5,612 nt of DNA from an uncultured Clostridiaceae bacterium (lineage in GTDB: Bacteria > Bacillota > Clostridia > Lachnospirales > Lachnospiraceae), in NCBI GenBank assembly GCA_947175805.1, contig CAMWOF010000172.1, positions 1 through 5,612 on the forward strand, given 5' to 3'. The position numbers and the translations under genes were made by a program. Below the pieces are notes generated by a model, which searched no databases, was not told the DNA's origin, and saw only the letters and a list, made by a program, of their open reading frames with translations. This document shows, piece by piece, positions 1 through 4,871 of this stretch (position 1 is the stretch's first letter; each line of letters begins with the position of its first letter).

Positions 1-2
1 AA

Positions 3-458
3 CCGCCCCCCCCCCCCGATTTTTTTATACTTCTCTCGCCAGACCAGGATGCTAAAGATCTACATGAGTCGGATGACCAAGATGTGCATGAGCATCATCA
101 CGAGCACGACCATGAGGGGCATGAGCATCATCATGAGCACGACTGCGGCTGTGGTCATGACCACCACCATCATCATCATGCGGATGATGTATTTACAAGC
201 TGGGGCAGGGAGACACCGAAAAAGTTTGCAGACGCAGAATTGGAGCAGATTTTGGATAAACTGGCAAATGGCTCTGAATACGGCATCATTCTCCGTGCAA
301 AGGGCATTGTGCCAGATACCGAAGGCGGTTGGAGTTATTTTGATTTGACGCCGGAAGAATATGAAATCCGCAAGGGAGAGCCGGATTATACCGGTAAGCT
401 CTGCGTTATTGGCAGCGAATTGAAGGAAGAAAAATTGGAGCAGTTGTTTGGACTATAG
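3..458 (+). CDS. CobW/COG0523 family GTP-binding protein, C-terminal part (5' truncated by the window)
   Basis: This is the end of a G3E-family P-loop GTPase of the CobW/YjiA/ZigA group, cytoplasmic proteins thought to deliver or insert metal ions. The frame is open to the left edge (codons begin at base 3), so the GTPase domain lies outside the window. Visible are an acidic stretch, a linker with 18 His in 31 residues plus a CGCG motif (87-179), and a CobW C-terminal domain from 180 to the stop. That domain begins ADDVFTSWGRETPKKF and continues through ILRAKGIVP, GGWSYFDLTP and GKLCVIGSELKE, all typical of the family's C-terminal beta domain. A GTG at 84 could open a 124-residue frame, but it has no ribosome binding site and would start inside the linker, so I treat it as internal. 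The first ~35 bases (poly-C, then FFILLS) fit the family poorly. The next gene follows after 41 bp, probably in the same operon. Family assignment is secure; the metal is unknown. Confidence 0.88.
   Translation, partial: PPPPPDFFILLSPDQDAKDLHESDDQDVHEHHHEHDHEGHEHHHEHDCGCGHDHHHHHHADDVFTSWGRETPKKFADAELEQILDKLANGSEYGIILRAKGIVPDTEGGWSYFDLTPEEYEIRKGEPDYTGKLCVIGSELKEEKLEQLFGL
87..179 (+). repeat. His-rich metal-binding linker with an internal 24-bp duplication
   Basis: Bases 87-110 and 120-143 are near-identical 24-mers (one mismatch, CAC versus CAT at the same His codon), each encoding HEHHHEHD and separated by 9 bp that start with the same CATGAG. A CGCG motif and a run of six His codons follow. 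In COG0523 proteins such loops between the GTPase and C-terminal domains are associated with zinc or other transition-metal binding. The low-complexity DNA suggests growth by slippage or unequal exchange. Confidence 0.85.
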
Positions 459-499
459 GCGGTTGCCTTAATTTTAATTATGAATAGAAGGAGAAGCGT

Positions 500-1462
500 A
501 TGAGACCAAGTGGAGTACCAAAGGAAATACCGGTTTATCTGTTTATGGGATTTTTGGAGAGCGGCAAAACCACCTTCGCCAAAGAAACCTTAATTGACAG
601 GGATTTTACAGAGGGGGATAAGACCCTGCTCCTTGTATGCGAGGAAGGTCTTGAGGAATATGATAAGGAAGCCTTAAAAAAACGTAATATTGACGTTGTT
701 TTTCTTGAGGAGACGCAGTTAGAGACACAATATCTTCTGGATTTGCAGGATAAATATGAGCCTGTGCGGGTGATGATTGAGTATAATGGTACATGGAAAT
801 TAGAAAAGCTATTCCAGATTCGTGTGCCAAAAGGCTGGACGGTAGTGCAGGTCATATCCTTTATCAATGCAGAGACCTTTGATTTGTACCTGAACAATAT
901 GAAGGCTATGATTATGGAACAGTTTACCGGTGCAGATATGATTATTTTTAACCGCTGTGATGAAAATACGGACAAAAATAATTATAGAAAGATTGTAAAA
1001 TCCGTGAACCGGCGTGCTCAGATTATTTTTGAAGGCAAGGACGGCATGGCGGAGATGGACGAGGGAGAGATTGAGCTTCCGTACGATGTGACTCAGGATG
1101 AAATTTCCTTGGAGGATGAGGATTTTGGACTGTTTTATATTGATGCTGCGGACCACCCGGAGAAATACGTGGGCAAGACAGTCAGCTTTAAGGCGATGGT
1201 CTATAAGCCGAAGCAGTACGGAAAGGAAACCTTTGTGCCGGGCAGATTTGCCATGACCTGCTGTGCCGATGATATTGCCTTTATCGGCTTTAAGTGCTAT
1301 TGGGACGGGGCAAAGAATTTAAAGGACCGTGAGTGGGTACATGTAACCGCCACCATTAAGACGGAATATTATGAGGACTTTCAGGGCGATGGCCCTGCAC
1401 TCTATGCAAAAGAGGTGACTCCTGATAAGGAGCCAGAGGAGGAGCTGGTATATTTTACTTAG
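500..1462 (+). CDS. CobW-like GTPase fused to a TIGR03943/YcgQ-like (DUF1980) C-terminal domain
   Basis: This 320-residue protein has no signal peptide or membrane segment and should be cytoplasmic. Residues about 9-180 resemble a CobW-type G3E GTPase: Walker A GFLESGKT at 17-24, a Walker B-like VMIEYNG at 91-97 (family form IExTG) and a guanine-recognition element NRCD at 151-154 (usual NKxD). The CxCC metal motif usually found between Walker A and B is absent; only Cys47 remains. Residues about 209-308 resemble the C-terminal domain of TIGR03943/YcgQ proteins: YVGKTVSFKAMVY, then GRFAMTCCADD (Cys254, Cys255), and WVHVTATIK. Members of that family are often encoded beside UPF0718 permeases; none is visible here. 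The start is set by AAGGAG at 488-493, six bases before the ATG. It lies 41 bp after another COG0523 gene, suggesting a joint role in metal handling. The fold calls are motif-based from memory; the role is inferred. Confidence 0.8.
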   Translation: MRPSGVPKEIPVYLFMGFLESGKTTFAKETLIDRDFTEGDKTLLLVCEEGLEEYDKEALKKRNIDVVFLEETQLETQYLLDLQDKYEPVRVMIEYNGTWKLEKLFQIRVPKGWTVVQVISFINAETFDLYLNNMKAMIMEQFTGADMIIFNRCDENTDKNNYRKIVKSVNRRAQIIFEGKDGMAEMDEGEIELPYDVTQDEISLEDEDFGLFYIDAADHPEKYVGKTVSFKAMVYKPKQYGKETFVPGRFAMTCCADDIAFIGFKCYWDGAKNLKDREWVHVTATIKTEYYEDFQGDGPALYAKEVTPDKEPEEELVYFT

Positions 1463-1498
1463 GGCATTTTTTCTCAAGTTTGAATAGAGTATACTGTT

Positions 1499-1520
1499 AA
1501 GTTTTGATAAGTTTTGATAA
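1499..1520 (+). repeat. Tandem 10-bp direct repeat upstream of the acpP promoter
   Basis: The unit AAGTTTTGAT occurs twice in succession (1499-1508, 1509-1518) and the match continues two more bases. A related AAGTTTGAATA lies at 1476-1486. The repeat ends 15 bp before the -35 box, and its 10-bp period is about one helical turn, so a regulator could bind on one face. The TTTGAT core recalls half-sites of FabT-type MarR regulators of fatty-acid genes, but those sites are inverted rather than direct repeats. Regulatory function is inference. Confidence 0.5.
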
Positions 1521-1535
1521 AGTACACATGAGTTG

Positions 1536-1564
1536 TTGACAAGAAACATCATACCTAGTATAGT
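1536..1564 (+). promoter_or_regulatory. Sigma-A type promoter for acpP-fabG
   Basis: A perfect -35 box TTGACA (1536-1541) is followed by a 17-bp spacer and a -10 box TATAGT (1559-1564). Transcription would begin near 1571, giving a leader of about 65 nt before acpP. It is the best promoter match in the window and lies in the only long gap upstream of acpP. Confidence 0.8.
1551..1561. promoter_or_regulatory. Candidate operator inside the acpP promoter (ATAC-CTA-GTAT)
   Basis: ATACCTAGTAT is an inverted repeat (ATAC/GTAT arms, 3-bp centre) covering the end of the promoter spacer and the first bases of the -10 box, where a bound repressor would block RNA polymerase. Its TACCTAGTA core matches what I recall as the centre of FapR operators, which control fatty-acid genes in Bacillus and relatives. 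The outer operator bases do not match, so this is a tentative call. Confidence 0.35.
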
Positions 1565-1635
1565 TTAACTGAAATAGGGTTGGTAGATTGTTCCTGCGCC
1601 CATTTTAATATTTTATAGTTAAAGGAGATTTAATC

Positions 1636-1869
1636 ATGTTTGAAAAGCTTGTAAGCATTATTTCAGAGCAGTTAAGTATTGACGCTGCTGAGATTCATGA
1701 GGATTCTAGTTTTAAGGATGATTTGGAGGCAGATTCCCTGGACCTTTATGAGCTGGTTATGGCTCTTGAGGAAGCATATGATGTGGAATTTCCTTCCGAT
1801 GATTTGGAAAAGCTTTTGACAGTGAGGGATATTATGGATTATCTGTCAGCGAAGGGTATAGATTTATAA
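1636..1869 (+). CDS. acpP: Acyl carrier protein
   Basis: AcpP is the small acidic cytoplasmic carrier of growing acyl chains in type II fatty-acid synthesis; chains are held as thioesters on a 4'-phosphopantetheine arm added by AcpS. The 77-residue length is normal. The attachment motif is E-A-D-S-L at 31-35, with Ser34 (codon 1735-1737) as the modified residue, followed by the recognition helix DLYELVMALEEAYDVEFP. The more usual Gly two residues before the DSL triplet is Glu31 here, a minor variation. The start is supported by AAAGGAGA at 1621-1628 (AAAGGAG core), about seven bases before the ATG. fabG follows after 27 bp and should share the transcript from the promoter at 1536-1564. Identification is very secure; whether this is the main or a second ACP of the genome cannot be seen. 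Confidence 0.96.
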   Translation: MFEKLVSIISEQLSIDAAEIHEDSSFKDDLEADSLDLYELVMALEEAYDVEFPSDDLEKLLTVRDIMDYLSAKGIDL

Positions 1870-1896
1870 TTGACGTAGCATAAAGGAGGCTTACAA

Positions 1897-2640
1897 ATGT
1901 TAAAGGGAAAGGTTGCGCTTGTGACCGGCGCCAGCCGGGGTATCGGTAAAGAAACGGCGATTAAATTAGGTAAGCAGGGGGCTGTTGTAATTGTAAATTA
2001 TAAGAGCAATAAGGCACTGGCTGCAGAGGTCGTAACAACGATTATTGCTGCAGGCGGTAAGGCAGAGGCATATGGCTGTGACGTATCGGACTATTCTGCT
2101 GTGAAGGAAATGTTTGCCCATATTGTGGAGACCTATGGCACCATTGATATTCTGGTAAATAATGCCGGTGTAACTCTGGATAAGAAAATTGAGGATATCA
2201 CAGAGGAAGATTATGCCAATGTCATGGGAACGAACCTGAAGGGAACCTTTAACTGTATTCAGTGCGCTTCCAAGTACATGATTGGGCAGGAGAGTGGCAG
2301 GATTATCAATATTACATCCGTGATTACCAGCCTGCTCGGCAATGTGGGGCAGTCCTGTTATGCTGCATCCAAATCCGGCGTGATTGGTCTAACCAAGGCG
2401 CTGGCAGAGGAACTAGGACCAAAGGGAATTACGGTGAACGCCATTGCACCGGGGCTGATTGAGTCCCAGTTGACCTATGATTTAGAGGACAGCGCAAAAG
2501 AAAAGGCACTGGAGCATATTTCATTAAAGAAGGTGGGGCAGTCCCAGGATATTGCAGAGCTTGTTGCCTATATTGCATCTAAGAAGGCTTCTTATATTAC
2601 CGGCCAAGTAATCAGTGTAGACGGCGGTATGCAGATTTAA
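1897..2640 (+). CDS. fabG: 3-oxoacyl-[acyl-carrier-protein] reductase (SDR family)
   Basis: FabG reduces 3-oxoacyl-ACP to (R)-3-hydroxyacyl-ACP with NADPH in the fatty-acid elongation cycle and normally works as a cytosolic tetramer. The 247-residue protein is a classical short-chain dehydrogenase: cofactor loop TGASRGIG at 10-17, CDV at 61-63, NNAG at 88-91, Asn113, Ser141, and YAASK with Tyr155 and Lys159, then APG at 188-190 and the C-terminal ITGQVISVDGGM. Compared with E. coli FabG there is one extra residue between catalytic Ser and Tyr (14 rather than 13 positions apart). AAAGGAGG at 1882-1889 lies seven bases before the ATG. The gene follows acpP closely and ends just before an intrinsic terminator, so the two form a compact unit. 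Its placement beside acpP argues for FabG rather than another SDR; a specialised paralogue remains possible. Confidence 0.92.
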   Translation: MLKGKVALVTGASRGIGKETAIKLGKQGAVVIVNYKSNKALAAEVVTTIIAAGGKAEAYGCDVSDYSAVKEMFAHIVETYGTIDILVNNAGVTLDKKIEDITEEDYANVMGTNLKGTFNCIQCASKYMIGQESGRIINITSVITSLLGNVGQSCYAASKSGVIGLTKALAEELGPKGITVNAIAPGLIESQLTYDLEDSAKEKALEHISLKKVGQSQDIAELVAYIASKKASYITGQVISVDGGMQI

Positions 2641-2654
2641 GTGAGGAATATATG

Positions 2655-2695
2655 AAAAACTCCCGTCTGTTATTAGTGGCAGGCGGGAGTTTTTT
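2655..2695 (+). terminator. Intrinsic terminator after fabG
   Basis: Arms 2655-2669 and 2680-2694 pair over 15 bp with one G-U wobble around a 10-nt loop; the GC-rich core is ACTCCCG/CGGGAGT and the 3' side runs into six T (2690-2695). The A run on the 5' side means it could also act on the opposite strand. It separates acpP-fabG from aroA. Confidence 0.9.
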
Positions 2696-2756
2696 ATGAT
2701 GTATGGAGAGTGCGTAAAAATATTTATTAATTTAAATTTGAAAGCGGGATATAAAA

Positions 2757-4202
2757 ATGGCAGAAAATATTTATAGGGTTACATGTCCAAAAAAAATAAA
2801 CAGGAAAAACATTGTTGAGGTCGCTGTACCCGGTTCAAAGTCCATTACGAACAGGGCGCTTTTACTGGCGGCTATGGCTAGAGGAACCAGCACATTAAAG
2901 GGCTGTCTTACCAGTGATGATGCCATGCATTTTATAGAATGTCTCCGGGGACTTGGCTTTCCTGTGGATATGGTTTCTGAGGGCGGGCTTGGCAGCACGG
3001 TTACGCTGACTGGTTTCGGCGGGGACATACCCAAAAAGAGCGCAGAAATTTATGTGGGCAGTGCGGGAACCGCTGCCCGGTTTCTCGTGGCGCTGCTGGC
3101 ATTTTCTGACGGGGAATACACCGTAAACGCCTCGGAGCAGATGAAAAAACGGCCCATGCAGCCGCTGATTGATACGCTGCGGGCTGCCGGGGCAGAGGTG
3201 TCCTGCCCGGAGCAGGAAGGGCATTTCCCGCTCTATATCAAAGGGGCACGCAACAACGCGCAAATACCGGACTGCTTCACTGTAAATATTGACAAAAGCT
3301 CACAGTTTTTAAGTGCCCTGATGATTGCTGTAGGCACGCTGCATAAGCGGGCCCAAATCAGGGTCACGGGCAGCCATGGCTTAAGCTATGTGGATATGAC
3401 AGCAGATATGATGAAGTCCTTTGGTATCTGTGTGGAAAAGGAGACAATGGAACAGGAAAATGCTGTTTTGGAAGGAGATGCGGAAGGACAGTGCCAAATC
3501 CGGTATGTTTTTTCGGGCATGGACAGCTATCGGGCTCTGACTTATGATGTGGAGCCGGATATGTCGGCGGCGGCATACTTTTATGCTTTGGCAGCAGTGC
3601 TGGGTACACGGGTTTCGGTGCGGGGGGTAACCTCCAATATGCTGCAGGGGGATGTGGCATTTTTTAAGGTATTAGAGCGCATGGGCTGCAAAATTGAAAC
3701 CTTGGACGGCACAGATAAGGTTTTGTCTGCTGAAAGCGGCAATACAGAATTTCGTGTGGCTTCTCCTGGGAATATACTTGTATCCGGCAGGAGTGATGGG
3801 CATTTAAAAGGAGGCTTTTGCGTAGACATGTCTGCCTTTTCCGACCAGGCATTAACGTTGGCGGCAATTGCGCCCTTTGCAGATGCCCCGATTACCATAA
3901 CAGGCATCTCCCATATCCGTCTGCAGGAATGTGACAGAATCCAGGCAATCGTACATAATCTTTCTGCCCTGGGTGTCCGGGTGGAGGAGCAAAAGGATGG
4001 GGTGGTTATTTATCCGGGAACGCCGACGGGCAGTGAAATAGAGACTTATGATGACCACAGGGTTGCCATGTCCTTTGCATTGACCGGGCTTCGGACAGAG
4101 GGTGTGGTTATTTTAAATCCCTCCTGCTGTAAAAAGACCTTTGCACAGTATTTTGAGGTAATGGAACAGACGTTAGACAGGCTGGAGGAGACATCAGCAT
4201 AA
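2757..4202 (+). CDS. aroA: 3-phosphoshikimate 1-carboxyvinyltransferase (EPSP synthase)
   Basis: AroA transfers the enolpyruvyl group of phosphoenolpyruvate to shikimate 3-phosphate, the penultimate step towards chorismate. All expected active-site elements are present: PGSKSITNRA (Lys28, Ser29, Arg33), GSAGTAAR at 101-108, KRPMQPL with Arg132, SSQ at 181-183, Asp363 in SDQA, QECDR (Glu391, Arg394), DDHR with Arg435, and KKTF with Lys460. The usual Asn of the GNAGT loop is Ser102. At 481 residues it is about 50 longer than E. coli AroA, mainly through about 15 extra residues within 225-262 and about 24 within 317-352. The ribosome binding site is weak (GGGA at 2746-2749), but the frame begins at a sensible distance from the first conserved strand. 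No convincing promoter is visible in the AT-rich gap before it, so some read-through from fabG cannot be excluded. A small gene follows 15 bp later. Confidence 0.95.
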   Translation: MAENIYRVTCPKKINRKNIVEVAVPGSKSITNRALLLAAMARGTSTLKGCLTSDDAMHFIECLRGLGFPVDMVSEGGLGSTVTLTGFGGDIPKKSAEIYVGSAGTAARFLVALLAFSDGEYTVNASEQMKKRPMQPLIDTLRAAGAEVSCPEQEGHFPLYIKGARNNAQIPDCFTVNIDKSSQFLSALMIAVGTLHKRAQIRVTGSHGLSYVDMTADMMKSFGICVEKETMEQENAVLEGDAEGQCQIRYVFSGMDSYRALTYDVEPDMSAAAYFYALAAVLGTRVSVRGVTSNMLQGDVAFFKVLERMGCKIETLDGTDKVLSAESGNTEFRVASPGNILVSGRSDGHLKGGFCVDMSAFSDQALTLAAIAPFADAPITITGISHIRLQECDRIQAIVHNLSALGVRVEEQKDGVVIYPGTPTGSEIETYDDHRVAMSFALTGLRTEGVVILNPSCCKKTFAQYFEVMEQTLDRLEETSA

Positions 4203-4217
4203 GCTTTAGGAGGGATT

Positions 4218-4412
4218 ATGGAACGATTAGAAGCATTTGAGAAGATGCTTTCTGATATCAGGAAGCAGTCGGATTATGAAACAGCCCAGATGGAAAAGCT
4301 AAAAGCGGCAGGAAAAGAAAAGTCCGCAACTTACCGCCAGTATTTTGGAAACCGTATGCTTTATAAAATGATGCTCGAAAAGTATAAAGAATATGGACTG
4401 ATTGAGCGGTAA
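4218..4412 (+). CDS. Small charged helical protein of unknown function (64 aa)
   Basis: I do not recognise this gene. The protein is soluble, without a signal peptide, membrane segment or cysteine, and is rich in Lys, Glu, Met and Tyr. Most of it should be helical: residues 1-33 read as an amphipathic charged helix, then a turn around YRQYFGN (39-45) and a second helix to the end. It has a strong AGGAGGG at 4208-4214, though only three bases from the ATG. It starts 15 bp after aroA and ends just before an intrinsic terminator, so it is probably the last gene of the aroA transcript. Codon use and composition resemble the neighbours. The good ribosome binding site and clean placement argue for a real gene; its role cannot be inferred from the position alone. 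Confidence 0.75.
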   Translation: MERLEAFEKMLSDIRKQSDYETAQMEKLKAAGKEKSATYRQYFGNRMLYKMMLEKYKEYGLIER

Positions 4413-4425
4413 GTTGTCGGTCATG

Positions 4426-4451
4426 GGCGGCTGTATTAGCTGCCTTTTTTT
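4426..4451 (+). terminator. Intrinsic terminator after the aroA unit
   Basis: GGCGGCT (4426-4432) pairs with AGCTGCC (4438-4444), seven pairs with one G-U, around a 5-nt loop, and is followed directly by seven T (4445-4451). It lies 13 bp after the stop of the 64-residue gene. Confidence 0.88.
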
Positions 4452-4475
4452 ATTTCATTTTATTTTAGAGAAAAT

Positions 4476-4504
4476 TTTCATAGTATTAAAGGTAAAAATA
4501 TGAT
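4476..4504 (+). promoter_or_regulatory. Probable sigma-A promoter for the UPF0237-UPF0210 pair
   Basis: A good -10 box TATGAT (4499-4504), continuing as AGAAT, is preceded at 17 bp by a weak -35 TTTCAT (4476-4481). It sits between a terminator and the next gene, so a promoter is expected here. The predicted leader is about 45-50 nt. Confidence 0.55.
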
Positions 4505-4546
4505 AGAATCCTATTGTTGTGATGTTAGCAGCGTTAAATGAAATAT

Positions 4547-4551
4547 GGAGG
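4547..4551 (+). promoter_or_regulatory. Ribosome binding site that fixes the UPF0237 start
   Basis: GGAGG lies seven bases before the ATG at 4559. The longer in-frame ATG at 4538 lies upstream of this site and has no comparable motif of its own, so 4559 is the better start. Confidence 0.85.
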
Positions 4552-4558
4552 TTTTTAC

Positions 4559-4831
4559 ATGAAGAAGACAATCATTACGGTAGTAGGTACGGACAAGGTT
4601 GGGATTATTGCTAAGGTTTGTAACTATTTAGCGGAGAATCAGATAAATATTTTGGACATTTCCCAAACGATTGTGCAGGGTTATTTTAATATGATGATGA
4701 TTGTGAATGCAGAGGAAACGGCGAAGGATTTGGCTGCTATTTCCAAAGAACTAAATCAAATCGGCGAAGAAATTGGCGTGCTTATCCGTGTACAGCATGA
4801 AGATATATTCAATAAAATGCATAGAATTTAA
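4559..4831 (+). CDS. ACT domain protein, UPF0237 family
   Basis: This 90-residue protein is a single stand-alone ACT domain. ACT domains are small beta-alpha folds that commonly bind amino acids and regulate partner proteins. The opening KTIITVVGTDKVGIIAKV gives the first strand, the ligand loop GTDKVGI (10-16) and the first helix. NILDISQTI (30-38) and FNMMMIV are the next two strands, followed by a helix and the last strand GVLIRVQHEDIF. The family resembles the ACT domains of the glycine-cleavage repressor GcvR, but there is no second ACT domain and no DNA-binding part. The start at 4559 is chosen from the ribosome binding site at 4547-4551. The UPF0210 gene follows 40 bp later; these two families are commonly encoded together, so this protein may be a ligand-sensing partner of it, which is inference. 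Confidence 0.9.
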   Translation: MKKTIITVVGTDKVGIIAKVCNYLAENQINILDISQTIVQGYFNMMMIVNAEETAKDLAAISKELNQIGEEIGVLIRVQHEDIFNKMHRI

Positions 4832-4871
4832 TGTGCTATTATTAATATTCTAGAAAGGACGCAAAGCAGTT

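Noticed and set aside
49..348. Open frame of 99 codons overlapping the first gene
   Set aside because: It is the out-of-frame reading of the His-rich repeats (Met/Ser/Thr-rich product) and conflicts with the well-supported CobW C-terminal frame.
480..503. Seven-codon frame (MNRRRSV) overlapping the ATG at 500
   Set aside because: It consists of the ribosome binding site of the next gene read as codons and has no binding site of its own; chance is sufficient.
535..1156. Reverse-strand open frames inside the GTPase fusion gene
   Set aside because: They lie antisense to a gene with clear family motifs, and their products show no recognisable domain.
1433..1480. Possible terminator after the GTPase fusion gene
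   Set aside because: Only a 4-bp CCAG/CTGG stem inside the coding end precedes the T-rich stretch; no credible hairpin with an adjoining T run was found.
1488..1495. Perfect palindrome AGTATACT, also a TATACT -10 lookalike
   Set aside because: Too short to be significant alone, and no matching -35 box lies upstream; the promoter at 1536-1564 is much better.
1319..1552. Reverse-strand frame across the end of the GTPase gene and the spacer
   Set aside because: It overlaps antisense the conserved C-terminal domain, with no ribosome binding site or recognisable product.
2700..2756. Promoter for aroA
   Set aside because: The stretch is AT-rich with several -10-like hexamers, but none has a reasonable -35 box at proper spacing, so no call is made.
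2771..4058. Several reverse-strand frames inside aroA
   Set aside because: They are antisense to a gene with all EPSP synthase catalytic motifs, and the products are low-complexity or unrecognisable.
4538..4558. Longer N-terminus for the ACT protein (start at 4538)
   Set aside because: The ribosome binding site lies downstream of this ATG, and the extra residues are not part of the ACT fold.
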